DNA of 64,000 nucleotides from Gracilariopsis chorda (Eukaryota; Rhodophyta; Florideophyceae; Gracilariales; Gracilariaceae), in assembly GCA_003194525.1 (NCBI GenBank), contig NBIV01000069.1:124001-188000 (forward strand), read 5' to 3'. Both the position numbers and the translations under genes were made by a program. Under the pieces are notes generated by a model. The model saw only the letters and a list, made by a program, of their open reading frames with translations, was not told where the DNA came from and did no database searches. How positions within the stretch are numbered: position 1 is the stretch's first letter; every line of letters begins with the position of its first letter. Shown in pieces: positions 53,440 to 64,000 of the stretch.

Positions 53440-53970
53440 CGTTGGGGCTGTTGAGGCAGAAACAGGGTGGTGCCAGGGGCGGTGGAAAAGGCATTATCTT
53501 CTTGCTGTAAGTGATGGCCTAGGGCATGGTCATGCGTTCCTACGGGCGGGAGGTGGGCGGGTCGACTGGGACGCCATCCATGGCGAGCAGGTAGTTGACG
53601 GTGCGCTCCAGCGAGCCGTCGCGGGCGTCTGGCGTGGCCTGCAGCGCGCTGCGGTCTCTTTCCGGGAACATAGTGCGCAGCGACTACATGGTGGTTTGCG
53701 GACGTTGTCCGGTAGTGACGTCGCGAGCAGCCCAGGTGCGAGGGTGCAACTTGGCGGAGGGCGCCGTGGGCGGATACTTTTGGCGTTGATTGTGAACCTT
53801 GTGCTGGGACTCGAGCGAGGCGAGGCACAGCGTGGCGCGGCGGAGCGCGCCGGGGGTGAAAGCTGTGAGAGGGGATTGGTCCTTGAAATGAGATCGAATT
53901 TCATATAGATTCCACCCCATCCTCATATTTTCTATTTTGGGTAAACAAAGGGGGGATGCCTGCAAATACC
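53440..53970 (-). pseudogene. GC-rich segment in R copy 2 with a CUE-like domain fragment, plus element terminus
   Basis: On the minus strand, from about 53680 to 53562, one frame reads LRTMFPERDRSALQATPDAR, then DGSLERTVNYLLAMDGVPVD. This fits a CUE/UBA-like ubiquitin-binding helix bundle: the MFP motif at the first helix, the LL pair at the third, and the typical spacing. A stop precedes it, so it is a fragment. Composition is much GC-richer than the flanks and like that of the host genes, suggesting capture from a host gene. The terminal segment GAGATCGAATTTCATATAG with AAAGGGGGG (53885-53970) closes the element as in copy 1. Confidence 0.5.
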
Positions 53971-53974
53971 ATTA

Positions 53975-55660
53975 TTTTTGCGTACTAGGTCTAAGCTATG
54001 ACTCATTATAACCTGTCATAGGGCACATCCTTGCCATAGCCAACCTGCTTGGAAAAGGTATTGTCCTTCTTAGGGTGTTTTTGTGTCCATAAAATATATC
54101 TGTTGATGGCACGAGATGATTCCAGCAGCATCATTTCCACCACCTCGCCATGTCTCATCCTGAAACTAACCCCATCATTCGCGACATGGTTGATGATTCA
54201 AGCTGTTCAGATGACCCTAATCCATGTAGTACACCGCGTTTGCGTGAATTCGAATGATGCGCGTTATTTACATGAGTTGCGCACCACGGCGTATTAGCTC
54301 TACATATGAATAGGAGGGCAATTACTCGCTATCGAGGATGATTGCACCTTTTTTAACGGTTATTAGTTCACTTGCCACTTTGGCACTCTTAGCACAAGTG
54401 TAGTGGTGTTTGCACCTAGTATTGAGGAATACTTCTAATTTTAATTAGCTATTCTAATAATGACTGCTTGGCAGTGAGCCTCCACGACCACTACTTATTT
54501 GTACAGCCTCATCATGTGGTGGGAAGGTAAATATAACAACCTAGTGTTCGGCTCTGACTCAAAACACCCTGTTACTTGGTGAATTCCATTGGAGAGCCAA
54601 CTACTGGTGCAGAACCACTTACTCCACCTCCTGGCCTCTCGAGCCGCACACTGCGTCGCCATCGCTGTCTGCATAGCGTGGTTTTAACCCTTACCTGTTC
54701 TTCCCTTATACCAATAACACTCCCGTGTTTACAGGTGTCCCTTCTTTTTTCTTTTTGGCTGTCTCGTGAGCGCTTCTCGGTATTTACCATACACCTGAAC
54801 GCCTCTTGTGACAGTGAGCCTTGGAGTTACGCCCCACTAGCTCGCCCACCTCAGGTTGCTCGGTTTACTTTTGCTACCCTACAGAGGAGGATCTCGAACT
54901 CCCTCATGTGTCTTTTTTATTTTGAGCATAATTCCCGACACACTGGTCTCTTTTCCTAAACGTTGTCGCAAGACTCGACTTATCTGGATGGCTGTTGGTT
55001 TTGAGGAACCACCATGCCATCGTTGGATTTTTGCTGTTTTGGTTTCGGTTTGTTATTTTCGTTTCGAGGTTGTTCTTCTGCATTGAGATTGGTTCCGGTA
55101 GGAAGCCGTCCCAAACTCGGAGCAATTCACGACCAAATTCGGTAGGTGAAGTTTTGCCGCCAAGATCGTGGTCGTGTCCTGATATCCAGAATGCTTCTGG
55201 GAGAAGAACCGACAATCGAAGAAAACCTGTTAATTCCTCAACTGTCCCAGTTGCTAGGCCCTGCACTGATCCTAAAGAGGTACCTCGAACCAAAACTGTG
55301 GATAACGATGCACTCGTTTTCAGATGGCAGCATAAATTTGTCACTTGGAGGCTCCAAGTTCTGTCTTACAGAGCTCTCGTGTTGCCCTCCCCAGTAAGGT
55401 GGATAGGCTGGGTAAGAGGTTTGATACCTAACTCGTCGGTGGTGTATCCGAAGAAATTCGTGTGTGACGAACTGATGTTAACCTTCTTTTAGAGAGCGAG
55501 ACAGCGGGCGGAGTCAGGGGTCGTGGTGGACGCGACTAGAGGGGGGTGGTTCTAAGAAAATATGATGGCATCTCACATGTACTCCCTGTCCCGTTTTCTC
55601 TACTTAGGGTTAGAGGGAGGTAGTGCCTGGCAAGTACCACGGGTACTGCTTTTGCAAAAT
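53975..55660 (+). mobile_element. R-family copy 3, decayed
   Basis: Leader (TACTAGGTCTAAGC, CTCATTATAACCTGTCATAGGGCACATCCTTGCCAT and a TATA-like ATAAAATATATC), an ATG at 54150 with MSHPETNPIIRDMVDDSSCS before a stop at 54256, then about 1.3 kb without a recognisable gene. The terminal segment follows at about 55560-55660 (ATCTCACATGTACTCCC, CTACTTAGGG, GTGCCTGGCAAGTACC). A GC-richer patch at about 55490-55550 directly precedes the terminus. The right boundary is provisional. Confidence 0.45.
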
Positions 55661-57060
55661 GGACCTCTTTTCAGTTCACCCTCAAGGTTCAAGGTCTAAG
55701 AAGAACTTTTATTGTATTACTTCTATTACTACTTTTAGTGCAACAAAACTGTGACAGATAAGGACTTCGTCGCGCATGACTACAAGGTTTTTGATGTATT
55801 GTGACAATGTCTTGCTCTTAAATATAAAAATAATGAAAAGACTTGAACAACTCGCCATTAGTACAAAACAGACACATTACACGATTTTTTAAACAAAGTC
55901 TTTATATCGACTATTTGTGTACCTGCTCAGCTTTTCAACTGCTAAGCTGAACTTTAAGAACAATTCTGTTAAACATACACATGTACACTGTTGTTGCTTC
56001 CAATAAAGAAAGGAGGTATTTAGCTCAGAACCATATATTTTGGATAAGTTCCATTGTTCTTCGAGTCTGCAAGGTAAACAATTTCAAAATCTTTACTACT
56101 GATTTCTACCTCTATAATGTGTATTAGGAATCGTATAAAAGCTACTCTTACACGTAAAATATTACAGTTTTTAACAGAAAAAGGGCACGTAATTATGGCT
56201 TGTACATAATTAGTGCTGGAGGATGGGTAGCGCAAGGGTGACAAACTTGCAAGGCTATTTTTAGATATAATTCGGCACGAACAGTGAAATCGAACATCCA
56301 CGTCACAACATGAAGGGAAAAGTCGTAAAGGGTTAGCGGTCACACCCAATCTACTTGAAAAATGGACTAATTTGAGCCCAGTGTTTGCCAAAGAAATTGC
56401 TCATGTAGACGAAAACCTATCTTTCGGTTTTGTAATAGGCCAGTTTTTGGTTTTGTAAAATTGCGACTGCTAGCGCAGATCCAAACTACTAGTGATTGTC
56501 TGTCAAAATCTGCATTACAGGTACGTTGCGTCTATGAAAGTGCCAGATTCGGCAAAAATGTAGTTTTTTAGAAGGCCTGAAACCGGAAAGTGAATGACTT
56601 AGAGGAAGAAGCTCGTCCGTCTTCTGTGCTGAAGAAATAAAGCGGTTTGGCTGTACAAAGAAGAATATTAGTTGTGGTAAACATTTGTTCTCTAACTGTT
56701 GGCTTTTCTTCCACCATACATGGACCAAACACCTTTTCTCTTATATTATATTATAGAAAGCAATGATGTCCGCCATCGTAATATTGCCGAAACTAATAAG
56801 TTACTTTGACAATATTCTGCTCCATTGCGGGTCAAACTAACAAGACCCATTGCGACCAGTACAAAACAGAACGCGAGTTTTAGGAGAAGATTAAAATTCC
56901 AAGCTCACCTTCGTCTCAGACTGACCCCTTCATCATCTACCATCAATGCTGGCATACCAAAAAGCTACACAAATTTTACATATTTTACGGTCATGAATGT
57001 GTTCCAAACTATGCCTCTCTGACCGCTAGCAATCGGCATGGCTCAATTTGAGACAAGAAG
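55661..57060. other. AT-rich stretch, no gene recognised
   Basis: AT-rich, with only short frames. The left part may belong to R copy 3, and the part after about 56.82 kb may belong to the copia fossil. Confidence 0.45.
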
Positions 57061-60000
57061 TGCATGCAAAAAAAGTGCGAATTTGACCCTGAAATCACAT
57101 ACCAACACACTCAAGAAACGTCGCCGACGCTCCACTTGAACAATGTGCGTTTATTTCAGAGTCAAGCTTCTACCTTCCCACTTAACGTAGCGACAGTGAG
57201 TGTCACGACCCTCACCATCCAGAAAACTGCCCGCCCCGAAACCAAGCGAACTATACCGCAGCCCCTTGGCATTATCCTCCGATCCCCCCCTCCATATGCC
57301 AACCAGCTCAGCCCCCACAACAGCTACCACCTCTAACGCCGTAACCAGAAGTAATGTCATAAGTCGACACGGAAACCACATGGAAGTTCATTCTGGACAT
57401 TGGCCGTACCCCCTCTCATGTCACACGTTCCACGACTACCATGATTCCACTCTCTATTTCCATGCTAACTGAAAAGGCCGCGAAGCAGCAGAGCAGGTTC
57501 ACTCACCATGGAACACTTGGCATCAACCCGCACAAGAGTACCGCAACCCTCCTCACATATGGGGTGGCCACTCTACATCTGAAGCATAACATACTCTCAG
57601 TACACGATCTAGCTACTCGCTATGGACTTGTGAGTTTCACAAAAAATGCCGGTTACATAATCAAGACCAAGAAGAACCCGCCAGTCATACTAGCAAAAGC
57701 GCGCTAGAATACCAACCAGTATCAATTACATGGAATATTCCCCACACTCTCCCCAGCCTACACTACATGTAACCTTCCCATAGAAATGTCATGAAAGAGT
57801 TACCCCTACAACACAGTCACAGCGACCATCATCCATACACCTCCGCCAACACATATTGCCAGTATCTATGACGACACCATTGCGACTGGGCATACCCCAC
57901 CTACATTGCCTGCACAACCCAAACACAAACCCCAAACGATCTAACATCTAACTGATCAACCACAACTGGCACATGAATCTGAATAGTGCGCAACCCTCCA
58001 AATTAGCTCTTACAGCCCAGCACCGACTCATCTCTTCCATGCAGAAGTCTTTCCGACAGATACTGTCATCACTTGCAAAGCCTGCACCACGGCCAACTTT
58101 CGCTCCGCTCCACATAGAGCCATCACTAACAACTATGCTCCAGAGGCCTATATAAGCTCTGATACGTGCGGACCCGTTAAACCAATCTCCAAACATGGCA
58201 AGAACCATATATTTGTATTTATATGTGCAACCACACGATCAAAATTCGCACACTTCATTCCAAGCCGAAGGGATATACCAAAGTAGATCGACAACACCAT
58301 GCAACACATCACACACCGCATGCACCACCATATCTCCGACGTCCACAGCGAAAACGCCAAAGAATATACATCAGACACAATGCGTTCAATCTACATCAAG
58401 CATCAGATTATTCATCATCTGAGGACCCCTCATCAACTCGAGGAAAATTCCATCGTAGAGCGCTCTAATCGCACAGTAATGGAGTTAGTGCGTGCTCTAG
58501 TCACAGCAGCCCACCTACTCGATGAATTCTGAGAAGACGCCGCAAAATAAACTGTCCTTAAATACACCTTTCTCCACCATGCCAGCCTCAATACAATTCC
58601 TTAACATCTATGGTATCGTACCAAACCACACATGCTTGTTCTATTCACGTTTTACCAACTACAGTCCATCCCATTTTACGCACTGAAAAAGAAACTTGAC
58701 ACCACAGCATCAAAAGCAAGCTATATGCATGCAAAATCCTTGAGCCACATCACATTTTTCAAACTTCACACCAGCAATACAAGGACGTGCGCGCCCACAA
58801 CTTCCACCCATATCATCGCAAAATGGACTCCAGAGGTACCACAACTCTAGCCCTCACAACGAAAAACCGAAGCCAACAACTCATACCCACCCCCATGTAC
58901 CTCGATACGCCAGCCCCCAAAAAACTCACAGAGGCACGCAAATACCCCGATGCTCAGAAATGAAACGCGGCACATGACGCCAAATTGCATGAACTAGACG
59001 CCTACAAAAGCATCAAATGGCTCTTTCACAGTTTTCACCCACCTACAGAAAAAATACTACCAATGATGATGACTTACCGCTACGAAAGAGCGGCGAAAGG
59101 CACTGTCACACAGCGCAAACCCTGCTTCAATCTCCGCTGCGACTTAGTGAAACCAGATTTGCACTACGATCCCAAAAACCGCACAACCTACACCGCTGCT
59201 CGTACCATCCAACGCTTCTTGCTTCCTCTGCAATCATAACATCCATTCCCTCTTACGCACTTCGATGTGAAATCGGCTTACCTACACGAACAGCATAAGC
59301 ACGAAAGCCCGGTTTCCTTTAAACAAATTCCTCAATTCGATGGCACCTCCATGCATAACGCACGCTACGGGCAACTCATAGGTATCATCTACGGCTCTAT
59401 GTCGGCAGCGTATTATTACAATCACGCCCTCAAACGCTTTCTGCGGAGACTTAATTTTAAACCATCCGAATATAATCCATGTCTCTACACAAAGCAGAAC
59501 TCTACCGAATTTAAACCAGTCAGTACGACTATCGACGACTTGTAGTCATGGATTATCACCAGCACCTCATCACAGAACGCTACAACCAGCTCCTGGCCAG
59601 ATACCACCTCAAACTGCTCGGGACTCCCACTCGCTTTCTAAACTGGACGATACGCCACACGCCTGAACGTCATTTTCACGTATACCAACAGGACAAAATC
59701 GATGAACTCCTAGCACATATCAGCATGGCAGGTTGAAACCCCAATCACACGCCGTACAACAACATGGTACATCTCGACCAACAGCCATCTACCAATGACC
59801 TCAGCAAAACCAATATACACGGCTATTGTCAAATCTTTGGCGATATTCGGTACAATGTTGACAGCACCAGACCCAAAATCTTATATTTCACTGACTGCCT
59901 TGCGCAGCACACGATGGCTTCCAAGAAAAACCACTGGAAAGCCACCAAGTGGCTCCTTTGGTACTTGAAAGGAACCCTAACGCACGGGCAGCTGTATCGA

Positions 60001-60440
60001 AAGAATCATCTCCTTTCCACACCACCAAACCTACTAACAGCTCATAACGATACAGAACTTGTCAGCGCTAACAACCGCCAATCGATCTTGGGCCATCTCC
60101 ACTTACTGGCCGGCACAACGATTTCCTGTGACTCGAGTAAGCAGAACATAATGGCACTTTCAACCACTGAGGCCGGATATATTGCAGTAACGCAAGCCAC
60201 CCGCTATACGAGCTGGCTGTGCAATCTCCTCGTCCCAGCCACCGTTTTGCCAAATACCGCAACACCGCAGTATGCCGACAACTAATCCACGCTGCTCATA
60301 GCAACCGATCAAGGGCCCACTAATCGTTGCAAATACCTTGAACTGCGCCATCACTACCTACGACATCATATCGCTAGTAACCTCATAGCTCTTCACAGAG
60401 CAGACACCGACACTATTCTCAGGCATAGAACCACTCTGAT
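57060..60440 (+). mobile_element. Ty1/copia retrotransposon (fossil, LTRs not seen)
   Basis: About 3.4 kb on the plus strand. Parts in order: protease/pre-integrase region (about 57.5-57.7 kb, HNILSVHDLATRYGLVSF), integrase region (about 58.0-58.6), reverse transcriptase (about 58.98-59.74, FDVKSAYLHEQHKHESP then YGQLIGIIYGSMSAAYYY) and RNase H (about 59.9-60.4, ATKWLLWYLKGTLTHGQLY then MALSTTEAGYIAV). Integrase before reverse transcriptase identifies copia. It is heavily decayed, with many breaks, and no LTR pair is recognisable, so it is old. Confidence 0.85.
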
Positions 60441-60780
60441 GGAGATGGGATGGCTGTTCGTAATAGCAATCGCAGTCCCGATTGCAATCCTTTTACTAGT
60501 CCCGCTTGAGATCTTCCATCATCTGGAGCAATCCCGATTGCAATCCTAGTCAATGAACGCTTTCATAGTCATACACAAACAATGCAAAAGCTTCTTAAAT
60601 CAGATGAATGTCTCAAAACCTTGCATTCACAAGAAGGAAAATACTTTCCTCAAATAACTGTGGGCTTGTGCGCATGTGGCTACCCGATAGAATCTTATCG
60701 GCGATAGACCACAATCTTTCCACCTCAGCAACATAACCTAAAATAAAATCGCAATTCGTGTAACTTGTTTTGCAACGTAT
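60441..60780. other. Spacer between the copia fossil and the hAT remnant
   Basis: Contains a diverged direct repeat: AATCGCAGTCCCGATTGCAATCCT at about 60469 and a similar GCAATCCCGATTGCAATCCT at about 60529. No gene. Confidence 0.5.
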
Positions 60781-60816
60781 CTTTCCGCGCTTTCCATGTT
60801 GAAGATGGTGCTTGTA

Positions 60817-61890
60817 CTACTCGATACTGTTGGAAAAGACTCCAGCTTCATTTCCAGGTTCCCATACCGGTAATAACCAACGTCCAAAAGCCATTTTTTC
60901 TGCATGTGTCAGAGGAGCAGTACAATTGTCTCGAATCTTGCCAATGCCACTCTCAGAACAAGGATCATGCAAGATATCAGCATTACTCGCAATATCCTTT
61001 TTCTGTAAGAAGCAATGATAGAACGAAGAATCAGAATAATTAAAGCCAGCATTGACGTCGTCAACCAGCAAATCCATATCATATTGACAATTCGGCAAAG
61101 AGTGTATTACTAGTCTGCAGCTCCTTTGTCGTCATATTGATTTGCTCAAGTTGCTTGAATTAGCGCTGCAATTTGTTCTTAAGTGCATGGCTGCTATTAA
61201 CGGTTAGTTCAGACCTCTCGTCCTCGCTTATCTCAATCAATTCATCCCTGATCCGCAGAAACCTTTCCAGCATGTAGAGCTTACCAGACTAGCGAGCTTG
61301 ATTATGTATTACAGGTCGAAGATCAATTAGGTTGCGCATTAGAGTGGCATTGCGTAAGCGGTGCTTGCATTGAACCATAGTTTCGTGAACCGTTGAAATT
61401 GTCAGTTCCAGATCTATCGTATTCTTCACCATGTAGTTCACGTCAGAATTAAGAAAATGAATATTACACGCAACATGATGTAGGCTTAATAAGTTTTCCA
61501 CATTCATATTCACTCTTCAGTTGTCTGGAATTTGGCCAACAGCCCAGGAGAGAACATCGACATCGTAAAACCAAAACATGGACTTGATATGTTGGGCGTG
61601 AGTTTCCGCACAGACAAAACGGCTTCTTGGAGGTTAGTCTCTGCCATTTCCTCTTCAGTAATTCTGTCTTCTAGTTTGGCTATCGGTGAGCACGAAAGTA
61701 GTACTAGATTTACATCCTCACGCAAGGTTGATCCTTTCAAATACTTACCATTCTCGATCTGAGTTATGCAAGAAGCATAAACGCCGATGCAGTGTACTCC
61801 ACCACAACTTTATCCGTCATGAAGAATCGCTCCCCGCTCTGCGGCTTGAACTTCTTCGGCAATTCGTTTCTCGACAAGTTATGTGAGTTT
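60817..61890 (-). pseudogene. hAT-type transposase, decayed
   Basis: Minus strand, read from 61890 downward: KRIAEEVQAAERGAILHDG, then VHCIGVYAS, matching the hAT catalytic block 'DGW...HY-AVFA' with the Trp codon now a stop. Then NGKYLKGSTLREDVNLVLLS; then the stretch ending IHNQAR, a stop where W is expected, then SGKLYMLERFLRIRDELIEI (the 'RW-S---ML-R' block). Then FKQLEQINMTTKELQ, and finally DIASNADILHDPCSESGIGK. Several stops and at least one frameshift separate the pieces. The BED-finger N terminus may lie beyond the LTR at 62.18 kb but I cannot show it. Confidence 0.7.
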
Positions 61891-62177
61891 AAATTATTAC
61901 AATACTGACCGTTTTGCGTAACGAACGTTCACTATGCTTTCAGAAGTTGCGAATTTTTTTCATTCTACACTACATATGTTGGCATATTGTTGAGTACAAT
62001 GAGACGTATGCAGTCATTCGAAACTTTTTCCGGAGGCACAATTTTGAGAAAGAAATAAGATGTTCGTGCTTGATCTGGGTACAATGCTTTCTGTTCAGGC
62101 ATATTTTTGTAAACCTGTAGCAGTGCTCTTTCAGTACTATGTGCAATAAAGGTTTTAAGGTGTAGAGCAGGATTGTT

Positions 62178-62980
62178 TGTAGTCCAATGCCCGGAAGTGG
62201 AAGAGCACCAAAAGATGTTCGAGATCTTTCTCCGTAAAAGCTGAGCCCAGTTAGGTAGAGCCTTCCCAGGAGTGGCATGACTATGTCTATGTCGGGTTGC
62301 AAGGCCGAGGCCACCCGTCGCGACGTGCGCACGGAGGTTGACACAAGAATCAGGTATCCGCAGGAGCAGTGTGCGGGGGTGGTAGTCCTCTAGAGAGTTG
62401 AGCTTTCCAAGTTAGTAGCAGGTGCCAACAAGAGCCGTGGGTAGCGGGAAAGCCACCCTTAAAAGCGAAAAGAAAACGGGAGCTGTGCCACGAATATTGT
62501 GACGAAGTCTAACGGCAGTGCCGGTAAATAAACCTTATAAAAGGCGAAAACCAAGACGCTTGGAAGGAAAACCCGAATACTGGGGTCCTTTACAAAGGCA
62601 AGAGGGTTAGACTTTCCGTAGGCTATGGTGCTTTCCTCCAGGGAGCAGTAGAGAACATACGAATGCGGTCAGATCTAGAGTCAATCCCCCAGGTTGGGGT
62701 CTCTTGTTTGGGAAGTTTTACTGGTGCGATGGCAACTCGCCGGCGCACTAAGTACTACCCATCCCAAAAATGGGTGGAAAAGCAATAAATAAAACTAACT
62801 AAAATACTCCTTCTTGGTAGTTCATGCCGACTACTGTGGCCGACCGCCAATTGACTCTTATGTGTCCCACGTTTCAAATCCACTATTTGTGGTCGTAGTT
62901 CATGCAATGACTACATTACCGAAACATTCGGGAAATCAACCAACTACCAAGAATCCCTCCCTGAGGGTATTGCACCTCCC
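62178..62980 (-). mobile_element. Solo LTR-like block (fossil)
   Basis: Starts TGTAGTCCAATGCCCGG on the plus strand and ends near GGTATTGCACCTCC. It shares with the other LTR copies TTCGAGATCTTTCTCC, GTCGGGTTGCAAGGCCGAGG, GTGGGTAGCGGGAAAGCCACCCT, GCGCACTAAGTA and an AATAAATAAAA block. Same orientation as the 33.75-kb element. The closest relative in the window is the inverted copy at 48.6-49.4 kb. No internal sequence is attached. Confidence 0.65.
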
Positions 62981-64000
62981 TATTTTCCCTAGATGTTATA
63001 CAGGAGTAGTATCTGGCTAAGCATATGTTGTTCTAGACCAGACTGAGCTCATGTGTGTGTGTGGATAGCTTCTAGAAATCTGCCACATCATTGTACACCG
63101 AATGATGTTAGCAGAAATGAGGATTCTGCATGGGTAGGGAGGCTTATATCGAATAAAACGATGACTTGCACTTATAAAAGTAGTTCTTTGGACATGTTTT
63201 CTACAGATTGGTCTGAAAAGATGTACTCCAAACAACTCACCTTCTTTTGAAAGCTGGTACACAAATAATGGAAGGTCTCGGATTTCATTAGTGTCTGTAA
63301 CACGGGTTGAGGTTCGTATTCCCTGACTTATGTCATCCACCTTCGAAAAAATGACTTTGCTGCCCGTTCTTGTGTTTCCTGCGTAATGGTACATCCAACT
63401 CCTTCCTTGTTTTCGACAAGAGCTGTTGCCGTCCCAACATTTTCATTCGTGGTCCGTACTGCTTGCAATAAACCTTCAATAATTCCCGAAACCATTACGC
63501 AGCTATCCTTGAACCGAAGTGTTCTCCACCTACGGTGACGAAATGAGGCTTCCTTGGAACTATGAGAGTACCAAGCATTCTCAGCGTTACAAAGCGCTTC
63601 AGTCGTCTGCCAGCAAGCTTCAATTCCTGCTGCGTTTTCTCTTTCTCCAGCATTTTGTACTTCTTCGGTTCCCATTTCAATTGCTCTGAACGCACCCGTG
63701 AGAAATTCGGTTGGACTGAAAACCTCTTTTTGGTATTAGTACTCACCATCATTTCTTTCTTCGCCTGCACTGCCCTGCGAAACTTATTTACATGCTCCCC
63801 TCAATACCTTCTCTATCCGTTTATTTATTCTGTGAAGCCAAAGTATTTGTTTCTTATGCTGAAATATGGAAACTTATGCTTCTGTCACTTCAGTATTACC
63901 ATTCTCCTCGTATGCGTATATGATTTTCATCACCTACATCCAGCTAATGCCTACTTGCACTTATCAATAGAGTTGGATTCATAGCCAGAAGCAAACGTTT
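62981..64000. other. Right flank, unassigned; possible hAT N-terminal remnant
   Basis: Two overlapping minus-strand frames (63328-63675 and 63495-63770) have protein-like composition (Lys/Glu-rich helix, then SSKEASFRHRRWRTLRF). They lie upstream, in the minus direction, of the hAT remnant with only the LTR between. They could be its N-terminal part, but no BED zinc-finger pattern is clear. Confidence 0.3.

Noticed and set aside
53369-53908. 179-codon plus-strand frame in the GC-rich segment
   Set aside because: Low complexity and typical of a shadow frame in GC-rich DNA; the minus-strand CUE-like reading is the better one.
1-64000. CRISPR arrays, rRNA or prokaryotic operons
   Set aside because: No regularly spaced identical repeats with unique spacers, no rRNA-like sequence, and gene structure is eukaryotic despite the bacterial-type ligase.

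Overview
The window looks like nuclear DNA of a red alga, probably a florideophyte of the Chondrus type. The evidence is a plant/plastid-type ketol-acid reductoisomerase whose presequence has Phe near its N terminus, short nearly intron-free genes packed head to head or tail to tail, mid-range GC, and dense nested mobile DNA. The species is inferred, not proven.

Host genes fill roughly 1.6-28.1 kb: a BTB/BACK protein (1665-4229 +), a DUF1963/YwqG protein (6393-7274 +), an acidic orphan with a PP1-docking-like motif (11713-12735 +), a 3-hydroxyacyl-CoA dehydratase (14716-15360 -) divergent from an NAD+-dependent, bacterial-type DNA ligase with an N-terminal extension (15874-18555 +), a MYND-like zinc-finger protein (19855-20406 -) divergent from a one-intron DUF2470 protein (21673-22282 +), an organellar Kae1/TsaD/OSGEPL protein (23258-24652 +) convergent with ketol-acid reductoisomerase (24830-26515 -), and a protein with an OTU1-like ubiquitin fold (26991-28103 -). 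At least five look organelle- or ER-related: the ligase, OSGEPL, reductoisomerase, dehydratase and perhaps the DUF2470 protein. Between 7.3 and 11.7 kb I see only a diverged direct duplication. At 13.26 kb lies a fossil copy of the 3' end of the dehydratase gene.

From 28.3 kb onward the window is mobile DNA in layers. (1) An unclassified repeat family ('R') occurs in at least three copies. Each has a TATA-like leader followed by an ATG. Two copies share a small protein, and in those two a GC-rich segment of different content, apparently derived from host genes, sits between the small gene and a shared terminal sequence. (2) Two pogo/Tigger-like DDE transposons meet head to head at an iterated CCACACTAAT motif. 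One (31.2-33.1 kb, -) keeps a 314-codon transposase. The other (33.15-about 50.6 kb, +) is split by large insertions. (3) The first insertion is an 11.65-kb Ty3/gypsy chromovirus fossil (33750-45395) read on the minus strand, with an unusual coding region on the opposite strand next to its 3' LTR. The second lies between two related LTR-like blocks and holds a decayed PIF1/Helitron-type helicase. (4) Further solo-LTR-like copies lie at 29.16, 45.67, 48.6 and 62.18 kb. (5) A decayed Ty1/copia fossil (57.1-60.4 kb) and a decayed hAT transposase (60.8-61.9 kb, -) close the window.

No tRNA, rRNA or CRISPR array was recognised. Coordinates of repeats and LTRs come from reading by eye and may be off by a few bases.
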